A stretch of 64,000 nucleotides of DNA, from NCBI GenBank assembly GCA_002900995.3, contig CM035315.1, positions 2,968,012 to 3,032,011 of the forward strand, written 5' to 3'. The notes beneath the pieces are model-generated. The model did no database searches and was not told the origin of the DNA. It saw nothing but the letters and a program-made list of their open reading frames with translations. This document shows positions 54,915 through 64,000 of this stretch, piece after piece (position 1 is the stretch's first letter; every line of letters starts with the position of its first letter). This stretch comes from Ganoderma boninense (taxonomy: Eukaryota; Basidiomycota; Agaricomycetes; Polyporales; Polyporaceae). The position numbers and the translations under genes were made by a program.

Positions 54915-55277
54915 TGTTACAGGCTGGAGACAAGATGTATTGAGCGAGTAACTAACAAGTGAGAATACAGCGAGGCTAACCTAGAGACAAGAGGTCAGAA
55001 CTGAGGTCTCCAGGTAGCAAAGTACGGGTCTTATATACATGTAGCAGACAATGGGAAACGGGGACAATAGGTAACTATGGACACAGGAACCAGTGGGAGA
55101 ACAATGGTATGTAGTACAATGACAACGGGAACAATGGGTAACAGGAGTTATTATACTCCAAGGACAAGGGACAGGTTTGCCAAACAACGGAGGATAATAA
55201 GGACAACATGTGAGGCAAACTGTCTGAAAAGGGAAAGAGAGATGCCGGGGTAGGTGCTGAGCGTGCGGTTCATGACA
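54915..55277 (-). repeat. Gypsy 3' LTR, 363 bp
   Basis: On the minus strand it runs from TGTCATGAACC (55277) to CCTGTAACA (54915). It is about 97 bp shorter than the LTRs at 57350 and 63324 because the segment between CTCCAGCC and TAACA is missing. A purine tract (AGGAGGGGGGTATTG) precedes it on the minus strand, as a PPT should. Confidence 0.9.
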
Positions 55278-57349
55278 ATACCCCCCTCCTGGGGGTTGTG
55301 TCCTCACAATCGAGTCTTCTTGTTGAGAGGGCCAGGAGCGTCGGGATGTGTCGAATGAAACTTTTGCAGCACTTTTGGTGCATTTGCTAGATCCGACACA
55401 TCTTTCCAGCTATCATGTTCAGAGCCCCAGCACTGGACTTCCAGTGAACAAGATACTGCAGTTTCTTCCACTGCCCATACCGACATGACTCCAGCACTTC
55501 CTCCACTTCATACTCTTCCTCTCCTTCCACTTCAAGAGCTGTGGGCTCAGGAGGATGTCGTCCAGGAAGTTGGCTCTCTTTGTAGAGGTGCAGGAGTGTC
55601 ACGTGGAACACTGGATGGAGTCCCATGTCTTTGGGGAGCTTGAGCTCATAAGCCAAGTTGCCCACCTTGCACTTGACAGGGTACGGGCCAGCATACCGGT
55701 CCACCAGTTTCCGAGAGACTCCTGGGACACGGAAGTTCCTAGTGTCAAGCCACACCTTCTGACCCTCCTTGAACTCTGGAGCAGTGGAGACATAGCGATC
55801 ATAGTACTCTTTCATGTGCTCTGCTGCCAGGGTTAAGGCTGAGGTCGCATCCTCCCTTACCTGCCGCAACTCCTCTCTTCATTCATCTGCTGTAGGCACT
55901 GTAGTAGATAACATCGGAACGTGGAACTGAGGTTCATAGCCGTACATGAGGTAAAACAGCGAGTACCCTGTGGATGAATGTACGCTCAAGTTGAAGCAGT
56001 ATTCTGCTGTTGGCAGCCACTTGACCCAATCGTTGCGGTGCCTTGAGCAGTACATCCGCAGGTACACCTCTATCTCCTGTGTCCATCGCTCTGACTGCCC
56101 ATCCGTCTGCGGGTGGTAGGCTGTGGACAATGCACTTTCTATGTTGTGGCCTTTAAGGATTGCACGGAAGAGCTTGCTAGAGAACTGGGGCCCCCGATCA
56201 GAGATAATCTTTTGCAGGAGTCCATGTAGATGGAACCATGCTCTAATGAAGTTGTCTGCAGTCCCTTCCGTGTCGATCTCCTCGGTGTATAGAATAAGGT
56301 GAATCATCTTTCCATGCCGATCAGCAATAAGCTGGAGCGCATTGTATCCATCCACCTCTGGCAGTCCAGTGATGAAGTCGCAGGTAACTACTTGTCCTGG
56401 GCCATCCAGGATCTCGTTGGGTTGAAGAGGACCATGTGGCTTCACATGTGAAGTCTTGCCACGGTGACAAGTGTCACAGGTCTCAATGTAATCCTTAATG
56501 AACTTTGCCATGCCTGGCCACTAGTAGTTCTGTGTAACCAACTCCACTGTCTTTGCCTGGCTAGGGTGTCTAGTAGGCAGGAGGTTGTGGTGACTGTGCA
56601 CTATCTCTGCTCGGAGCACATCATCTTTGGGGACATAAACTCAGCTGCAGTAGAGCAGCAGACCTTGTTCTGTGTTCCAGTCCACCAAATCATTCTGTAG
56701 ACGAGCGGGTCCTAGGCTACTGAGCTTGCCAAGTCCATCCACAACCTCCTATTCGCATTCTCCACACTCCCGAATATGTCAAAGCAATGCCTTCTTAGGG
56801 ACTACTGACAAGTGATCTCATTTTGCTGCCATGACCTGGAAGTGGCTTGGCTGCAGCATGGTACGTCTGAGGTTGTCTTCAGTGTCACCGTGCAGGTGGT
56901 CTAGCCGTCTTGACAGGGCATCCGTTCTACTATTTGAGGTCCTGGCTTGTGTGAGATGACAAAGTCAAACCATGACAAGTACAAGGCCCATTGTGCCTGT
57001 CTGCATGTGAGGTTCTGCACCGTATGCCAGTATTTGAGGTTCTTGTGGTCCAACTAAATTTTGAACACACTAGGCAGCCCTTCAAGGTAGTGACGCCAGG
57101 CCTGCAGGGCTCGGATGATTGCCAACATCTCCTTGTCATAGATCTCATAATTCCGTTCAGCATTGCTCATTGACTCGGAGTGGAAGGCTACAGGGTGCTA
57201 TTTGCCATCCTCCGCTTCCTGAGACAGGACTCCACCAGTTGCATAGCCAGAGGCATCAACTTCGATGCAAGTTCTACAGTTAGGATCATACATTCGCAGG
57301 ACAGGGCTTTCTACAAAGCATCGTTTGAGCTCATCAAAGGCAGTCTGCT
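55278..57349 (-). pseudogene. Gypsy chromovirus pol: RNase H, integrase, chromodomain
   Basis: Read on the minus strand. RNase H runs from IEVDASGYATGGVLSQE (about 57260) through [18 protein letters not shown]. The integrase zinc region has CDTCHRGKTSHV, and the D,D,E core has [21 protein letters not shown] and [20 protein letters not shown] (56511-55879). The C-terminal domain (VWLDTRNFRVPG, YAGPYPV, HPVFHVTLLHLY) and the chromodomain (EYEVEEVLESCRYGQWKKLQ, then SWKDVSDLANAP after a frameshift near 55430) follow. The RT part is absent: at 57350 a plus-strand Gypsy LTR replaces it. Stop codons and frameshifts occur in RNase H (about 57055) and between integrase pieces (about 55880). Confidence 0.92.
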
Positions 57350-57809
57350 TGTCATGAACTGCATGCTCGGCGCCTACCCCAGCATCTCTCTTTCCCTTTT
57401 TGGACTGTTTGCCTCCCGTGTCATCCTTATTGTCCTCCGTTGTTTAGCAAACCCATCCCTTGTTCTCGCAGTACAATAACTCCTGTTACCCATTGTTCCC
57501 GTTGTCATTGTACTACATACCATTGTTCTTCCACTGGTTCCCGTGTCTATAGTTACCTATTGTCCCCAGTTCCCATTGTCCGTTACATGTATATAAGACC
57601 TGTACTTTGCTACCTGGAGATCTCAGTTTCGACCTCTTGTCTCCAAGTAAGCCTCGCTGTATTCTCGCTCATTAGTTACTCGCTTAATACATCTTGTCTC
57701 CAGCCTGACTGTCGAGCCCTGCTCCGCTCTCGCTGCACAAGTGCTTGTCGATGCCCTTGCTCATCTCGTAAGCCTCCTCCCTGATCTTACATGACAGCCA
57801 GTCGTAACA
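57350..57809 (+). repeat. Gypsy LTR, 460 bp
   Basis: TGTCATGAACTG to AGTCGTAACA. A TATA box (TATATAAG) lies at 57590-57597. Downstream is a 57-nt segment with an intron-like organisation, CTTGTCTCCA(A/G)GTAAGC ... CTTGTCTCCAG. Its flanks, CTGCT and AGCAT, do not match. Confidence 0.92.
57590..57597 (+). promoter_or_regulatory. TATA box of Gypsy LTR
   Basis: TATATAAG in the U3 region. It is conserved at 63565-63572 in the other full LTR and, reversed, in the LTR at 54915-55277. Confidence 0.75.
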
Positions 57810-59395
57810 AGCATGCTCTAATGCTAATATCACATCACTTTTAGACTTTGTAATGTTCAGTACTTGGAGAGCTCTAGCTCTCTTGAGGCTATTGACCATT
57901 ACTCTGGTATGTGCTTTTCCTGTTTGCTGTCCTTGTTTTGATAGCTAAAGTAATTAAACTGTAGGCTTATTGCTTACTATAGCAAGACCTCTACATGGGC
58001 TACATCCCATTTGTGTTACTTATCAGTATGTATTCTCCTATTTATGCTCTGCAAGTCTGACACTTGCACTTTGTGTAGCTGAGATGCCATTGCTTGTATG
58101 TTTGTATAGAAGTGTGTTGTCATTATGTGCTGTCTTCTGCAAAGACAGCATATAATGATTGCACACTACCAATGTAGATAGCTTCAAAGCATCTTGTAAA
58201 TGTCAGCTAGACTTGTAGTTTGAGCTCCTGGCTGTAATCATGTGATGCAACTCTTCTGGCAGGGGTAACCCTAACCCTAAATACCAAATAAGCACCCAAA
58301 AAGGCAAAGCAAGCTGCTCTCCTTGTCCCTCTTATCTCAATCTTCCACCATCTCTCTCCCTGCTCTCCTACCCTCCTACTCTCTACACTCTAAGTCTTCT
58401 ATCACTATGGCAAACACTACAGCTACTCAAAAAAAAAGGGCCAACACTGCTTCTTTTGCTTCAAGGTGCTCACCAGTCTCCAGTCAGTGTCTTTTATCTA
58501 TCAGATCTCTATCTCTTTCTTGGGCAGTACTTTGATGCTTGCCACTCCCTAATCTTAGCCTACAACACCAACTAGAGGCTCTAAGTCAAAGCCTCAGGGT
58601 AAAATAAGAAAGTCTAAGCACTTAGTAAGTGTATAAGAAACCACCAGTAGTGGTTTAGTGTTAACACATCTCAACTCTCAGGATGCTCAACTGGAAATCT
58701 ATCCTGAGTTTGATCAGAAGGCTCAAGATGATGCTGAGAACAAGGGAAGGCAGGTGGCTAGCCAAAAATCTGTATGTTACATCTGGACTACTATATAGTT
58801 TTATGCTTATACAAGATTTCAAATCCTTAGGCTTCTTCCCAGAAAACCCGTCCTGTAAGTGCCTTGTTTGGTATCCTAGTCTGTATTGTTCAATATAGTA
58901 CACAAAAAATTCCCAAAGAGGCCAATGTTCCTGTACCTACTCAATTTGAGGTCCAGATATCCAAAAAATACAGTCTACAAGTCCTAGAGAACAGGGCTAG
59001 AGAGGAAGGTCAAAAGAAAGTGCAACTTTGGAGCAAATATGTGCCCTCATTTAAGACTGGCAACACTCTTGAGGAGCATTTTGCTGAGCGGACCAATAAC
59101 AAGGCAGCATTGGAAAAACTAGCAAAGTACTGTGATAATGAACTCCAGTCTACTTCTATAATTCCTTACTCTTATAAGTACTTGGACTCTAACAACACCT
59201 ATGTTGGGGCATATTTTGCAGCTAGGCTTGATCAGACTGAAATAAGTGCCTTAGATATAGTATTAGATGTAAGTATTTTACTTCTAGATTTATCACCAGG
59301 AGAAGCTTTAAAAAAAACCTCTTTCACTCTCAAACTAGTGTAAAAGACACACAGAACAAGACTACATTGCTGCACAAAAGGCAGGAATCAATATC
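57810..59395 (+). pseudogene. AT-rich relic with coding remains, unrecognised
   Basis: The best-preserved coding piece is at about 58920-59343: a Lys/Glu-rich frame with VPTQFEVQISKKYSLQVLEN and FKTGNTLEEHFAERTNNKAA. Weaker traces lie from 58406 (MANTTATQKK). The frames are broken by stops (for example at 58794 and 58898). CCCTAACCCTAA occurs at 58269-58280. It looks like an old, AT-drifted element or gene. The same relic probably continues at 59822, because the Copia LTR at 59396 is a later insertion. Confidence 0.45.
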
Positions 59396-59821
59396 TGTTG
59401 GCTGCAGTGGCCCTCAGGACATCACAATGGCCTGTGTCAAGCTCTGTAAAGTCTATATTGCAAGAAAATAATATATGCTACTCACCTGTGTCAAGCTCTG
59501 TAAAGTCTAAGGACACAGAGTCTGACAGAGGCGTCGATACAGCTCATAGAGCACATGCTAGGTAGAGTATGTAACACTGTGCTACTAGCATTGTTATAGC
59601 ATCTAGAGGACAAAAATTGTGGACTGTACAGTGTAAAGTAGAGCAGGATGCAGATCTAAGCTACTTGGAGCCTCTAATGAAGATGATGTTGTATCTCTAT
59701 GGGATATGCTACTATAACAAAACAAAAAATACCCCAAGTAGGAGACAATGCAATGTATGTACACTGCAACTGTGGACTTGGTGCGATCAAAACTGCGGGC
59801 GCTACAGCACCAACTTCAACA
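59396..59821 (-). repeat. Solo Copia LTR with ATATC duplication
   Basis: A full-length 426 bp LTR, plus-strand TGTTGGCTGCAG ... CAACTTCAACA. It has an exact 5-bp duplication ATATC at 59391-59395 and 59822-59826. Compared with the other LTRs it carries many G-to-A and C-to-T changes at former CpG sites. Confidence 0.95.
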
Positions 59822-62394
59822 ATATCTACTATGATAGAATTATAGTATGTTTCATATCAGTACTATCTACAATTGATTATATACCAACTAGTATACTTAA
59901 CAGCCATCCCACCTCCAGCCTTACTGGGCAAATGTTCAGTGGCTCTCTGCTACTTTGCATTCTCAACCTTCAGCTCTCACCATGTTTACCTTGTCAATGC
60001 ATGTGCACAACTGTAGAACACCTTACTTAATACTACTAATAAAAACCAGAGGTGCCTTTCTGCTGATGTTCTGCTAGCACCCATCCTCCAACCTGCAACT
60101 GGCTAGGAGACTTTTGGCCTTGTCAAAGCAAACAAAGACATAACTATGTATTATTTGTTTATCACAGTCAAGGAGGAGCCCAAAGACTCACTCGTCAACC
60201 TGTCAGCTGAGGATGTAGAAGATCCATCTCTTTTAAACAAGCTATTGAAACAAGACTCTCATATGCTTTGCATCCACATATGACTTAGTACAAGTCAAAG
60301 CAAGCACAGGGCCAAACACCTTCTAAGAGACTTTTTGCAATCATGTTCATCTGTACTAGTGATGCACAGGAGGCAGTGGGTATTGATGCTATGAGCTCTC
60401 TGCTGCCACCACTACTACTGCAATCTCAGTCTTTGCTGCTCTCATCTGTTCCTATATGCTGCTGTTTTCTTACACACTTATTTGATTTACTCTACAGCCA
60501 GCATCAAGGAAGTGGCAGGCATTACACACCCTGTCTAGTGCATGTGCTGAGAACCTAGATGCAACTTCAAGCACTAGTGACAAGTGTATATGTACAGCTA
60601 AATCTGATGTCTCTGCACTGCTATTTGCCTCCACCTCAACAATATTGGCTTTATTTCTTCCTAAACAGGCTGCTGCAAATGCACCATCCATGTCTTCAGG
60701 CCTCTCATTGACCTCAAACCTCAGCACCTTCTATTGTTTTTTACCAACTGGGATGCCTAGCCCTGCAGCCACTCTGCTTTGCCTCCTAGTATCTATTGTA
60801 TCTAGAACTACACAGTTCTAGATCACTATCTCTGTTGTTACTGGGCTTGATGTGTGCTCTCTCAAGTTTTCCAAGCATAGCAGTGAGGAGTTTTATCTAT
60901 CTATAGAGCTATATGAGCAGTACAAGTGGGTCACCTACAACATGTTAGTGCTCAGGAGGTCAAGAAGATAATCTATTTCTATGTCAAGAACAGCAACTTC
61001 ACATGTACTATATCTTCACTTAGGTCTACTGCCTTGCATACACTACCAGCTTATATTTTTCAGCTAAAACAGGATTAACAACATTCTGAAAGAGGAACTA
61101 TGGTGTAGTTGATCTGAGCATGCTGGGCAAAGGCAAAGGCAGGCAAGTCGCACCTACAAAACCCATTGTAATCAAACCTCAGCTTTATCTTGTTCTTACA
61201 TGCAGCCAACCTACTGTCAGACTCAGAAGCCCAACACCTGCCACTGCTGCCTTTCTATTATCAAGGATTTCAACCAGCATAGATGAGCGGCCACGTTAAC
61301 AGTCGCTCTGGTGTTGGACATTCATCTTGCTGGGGCACAAGTCAGTAGAGTAATCTGTTTCTATTAGTGTAGTTGTTAAATGTAGTATACACAATGTCAT
61401 AGTCTGTCTACCTACTCTCAATGCAGCCACTGGGCATGAAGACCACACCGTTTACACATAATGCATGCAGTCTATGCACTACCGCTCCAACAGTCAAAAA
61501 TGAGCAAGTCTCCAAAGAATGTCATTATTATGGTGTCACAGCCACCCAATCCAGCTCTATGCAGGCGTTGTCAGGGCAGGCAGCATGCTCTGAAGACATT
61601 CAAATACTTCTACACCCTAGGACAATTTGGGGACCCTGAAACAACCGGAAACAAACACACAGATGTTGATCATGCTCATTTACATGTTGCAAAGCTGTTA
61701 TTCCTGTCATTGTCTCTTTTTCATCATTCTTGGCTCCTTGGGTCTCTAGGGCCTTTGAGACAGTTCCTGAAGGGTCTTCCTGTTTTTTTTTTCAGCTGCA
61801 TAGTGCAGATAGTGATGACCCATCACAATGTGTCGCATCTTTCTCATCTGCCAGGTCATCACTATTCAGCCCTGCCTCTACACCACCACTTGCCCATCCA
61901 GCCTCATTGATACCCTTCCTACCTCTGGAGAGTACCCATCCATCCTCTTGCACTATCCAGCTGCTGATACAATGTCCCTTTGTGTGCTTGGTACTGCTTT
62001 CCTGTTCTAGGAGTATCTGCCTGCTGTCGCACCACAACAATGTCAGTTGTCTGCCTCTCCTCAAGCATTCCTCACCTCAATCCTGGGTCTGTAGTGCCTT
62101 TCTGGGTCTGCTGCTGAGATTTGAACTGCTGGTGTTCCATTGGTAAATGCCTCTCCTCCTCTCTCCGGCCCATATGTCTTCATCCAGCATCTTGAAGCCC
62201 CTCCCTTCATACAAGCACCCCTTGTGAGTCATTTCTCACCTTCCTGCCAAATATTCCTGCAAAATCAGCCCATGGCTCTTCTTCTCCTAGAATATTCTTT
62301 CAAATTTATACAGTCATTTTCCTCAATATATCACCCCCCAAAATGCACTCCCTCATGAATATTATAGTGAGTGGCTTTGTTTGATCCCCTTGTT
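59822..62394 (+). pseudogene. AT-rich relic, continuation, unrecognised
   Basis: Scattered coding remains on the plus strand: TVKEEPKDSLVNLSAEDVED (about 60170), ALHTLSSACAENLDATSS (about 60515) and LCRRCQGRQHALKTFKYFYT (about 61555). None forms an intact gene and no known domain is evident. Confidence 0.4.
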
Positions 62395-62448
62395 AATATA
62401 GACTTTACAGAGCTTGACACAGGCCATTGTGACATTTTGAGAGCCACT
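62395..62448 (+). repeat. Copia LTR 3' fragment
   Basis: AATATAGACTTTACAGAGCT onward through GAGAGCCACT matches the last 60 bp of the Copia LTR, with decay, and stops short of the terminal AACA. It is an isolated fragment. Confidence 0.8.
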
Positions 62449-63323
62449 TAGAGAATAGCGGGGGGTAACCCCAAGGTGTTTGAGGTGACAACCCCCTACC
62501 CTTACCCCCCAAACCCTTACCCCCCACTGGGGGGTGGGGTTTCCCAGGGTAGCAAGTTTCTGACCCTTACCCTACCCTTACAACCCTTATGCTATACCCT
62601 TGAGGATTTTAGCTGAACATTAGTACTAATAGGCAGAATATGCTTTACAGTGTCACTAACTGCTGTTAGAGCACATTGATGCAGCAAAGCAGTATACCCT
62701 TAATATACAACTATATTCAAGAGTATATTGTTACGTCCTTACTTATGGACTTAACAGTTCAATAGGTTAGGCGTTCTAGACCAAACACTAGTGTTGACTA
62801 GAGGTTTGGATACTAGACTTGTTAAGTCTAGAGACGTAGAGTATGAAGGTACTGCTCGCAGAGCAGTAGCTGGATAGACAGAGACTGAAAACTGGAGGGT
62901 CACTGCTGAGGTGTCGCCCCTTGATATAGCATGTGGATCCTAAGTTTCAGGCTATGTATGTAGTTACTGTAGCTATAGGTTCAAGGCTGTAGACTGTGGG
63001 CTGCAGACTGCGGGCTGTGGACTTCGGGCTGTGGACTGCGGGCTGCGTACTGTAGACTGCAGGCTGTGGGCTGTGTACTGTAGACTGTGGACTGCGGGCT
63101 GTGTACTGTGATCTATGTACTATGGTTAACTGTGACTGTGTCCACGGCTGTGTACTGTGAGCTATGTACTCGGTTACTCCCTGTGTAATAGGTCTTTAAG
63201 TGATGAAGGAAAAAAGTATAGGTGTGTAAGCCTGCTTCTGTGATCCGAACATATATTCAATGTTACTATTTCAAATACCCTTAGGTATACCCCTGACTTG
63301 ATGGAGGGTAGGGGTCTAACTGA
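62449..63323. other. Non-coding, C-rich words and minisatellite
   Basis: 62460-62620 is rich in ACCCTTACCC / CCCCTACCC words. 62976-63135 is a minisatellite. Between them, TGTTACGTCC at 62738 starts a stretch that looks like a terminal region of another element, but no partner was found. Confidence 0.45.
62976..63135. repeat. CTG-type minisatellite
   Basis: Degenerate 7-8 bp units of the type GACTGCGGGCTGTG / TACTGTA repeated about 18-20 times. Confidence 0.85.
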
Positions 63324-63786
63324 TGATCATGAACGGCATGCTCGGCGCCTACCCCGCGTCTCTGCTTTCCCTTTTTGACTGTTTGCCTCACCGCATTGTC
63401 CTTATTGTCCTCTGGTTAGTTTAGCAACCGTCCCTTGTTCTCGCAGTAACAATAACTCCTGTCACCCATTGTTCCGTGTCGTCATTGTCTACATACCATT
63501 GTTCTTCCACTGGTCCCGATGGTCCATAGTTACCTATTGTCCCGGTTCCATTGTCCGTTACATGTATATAAGAACCTGTACTTCGCTACCTGGAGACCCA
63601 GTTTCGCCTCTTTGTCTCCAGGTAAGCCTCACTGTAATTCTCGCTCGTTACTTACATCGCTCAATACATCTTGTCTCCAGCCGACTGTCGAGCCCCTGCT
63701 CCGCTCTCGCTGCACAAGTGCTTGTCGAGCCCCTGCTCGTCTCGTAAGCCTCCTGCCCCGATCTTACTCGACAGCCAGTCGTAACA
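63324..63786 (+). repeat. Gypsy LTR, 463 bp, apparently solo
   Basis: TGATCATGAACGG to AGTCGTAACA. It has the same TATA box (63565-63572) and intron-like segment (63622-63680) as the LTR at 57350. Flanks ACTGA and TTAGG do not match. Nothing after it resembles a PBS or gag. Confidence 0.9.
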
Positions 63787-64000
63787 TTAGGTCAAAAACT
63801 TCTAACACGAGCACCGGCATAATCCACACACATTGCTTCCTCTCGTATGGTAACGCACTTAGATCCTCTGTGTGTTGGCAAGCGTAGTACGTGGCTCGTA
63901 GCACGACATCGAACGTGGTCTTGGCGCAACTGAGGCTTGCCAACTGCCATGGTAACAGTACGGCGACAAGCTCCTAACACAAACCCCGTACGACAGAAGT
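63787..64000. other. Unannotated window end
   Basis: 214 bp with no recognised feature. Confidence 0.5.

Noticed and set aside
63324..63786. Gypsy LTR as 5' LTR of an element continuing past the window
   Set aside because: No primer binding site follows and the sequence after it resembles no gag.

Overview
The window is a repeat-rich piece of a filamentous fungal genome, most likely a basidiomycete of the Agaricomycetes type. The evidence is genes with many 49-64 nt GT-AG introns, a Tup1 co-repressor, a Zn2Cys6 regulator, and Copia, Gypsy (chromovirus), Helitron and hAT elements together. It is not bacterial, so operons and ribosome binding sites do not apply. A run of 100 N at 39836-39935 marks an assembly gap.

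Layout. 1-6584: a Copia retrotransposon, broken by a hAT-like MITE (719-1249) and a 1.6 kb AT-rich insertion (3318-4905). 6585-7090: a Helitron 3' fragment. 7105-10959: a truncated gene relic and a two-exon coiled-coil gene. 11376-17564: one long Helitron Rep/helicase ORF whose C-terminus carries a USP-like cysteine-protease module. 18014-19073: an unrecognised three-exon gene. 20450-21727: a 3'-truncated hAT transposase gene. 23047-39835: a nested repeat block with Gypsy fragments, three Copia copies (24685-30471 on +, 31856-36480 on -, 39187-39835 on + running into the gap), a solo Copia LTR (38272-38697) and a small TIR element (29531-30106). 39936-53558: the gene-rich part, with a conserved helical protein cut by the gap, an HCNGP/SAP30BP-like gene, a nine-exon Zn2Cys6 regulator, a doubtful small gene, a 661 bp TIR element and TUP1. 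53559-64000: repeats again, with Gypsy LTRs and a chromovirus pol, AT-rich relics, a second solo Copia LTR and a minisatellite.

Main points for a second look. (i) The Copia PBS matches the anticodon arm of initiator tRNA-Met, implying half-tRNA priming. (ii) A TCCAC target duplication joins two Gypsy halves now lying in opposite orientation, which documents an inversion between inverted Copia copies. (iii) Both the Copia and the Gypsy LTR families carry a 54-59 nt intron-like segment bounded by a duplicated AG|GT-containing sequence. (iv) The Helitron has a fused USP-like protease with a zinc ribbon. (v) Four non-autonomous TIR elements with exact target duplications can be delimited, one of them just upstream of TUP1.
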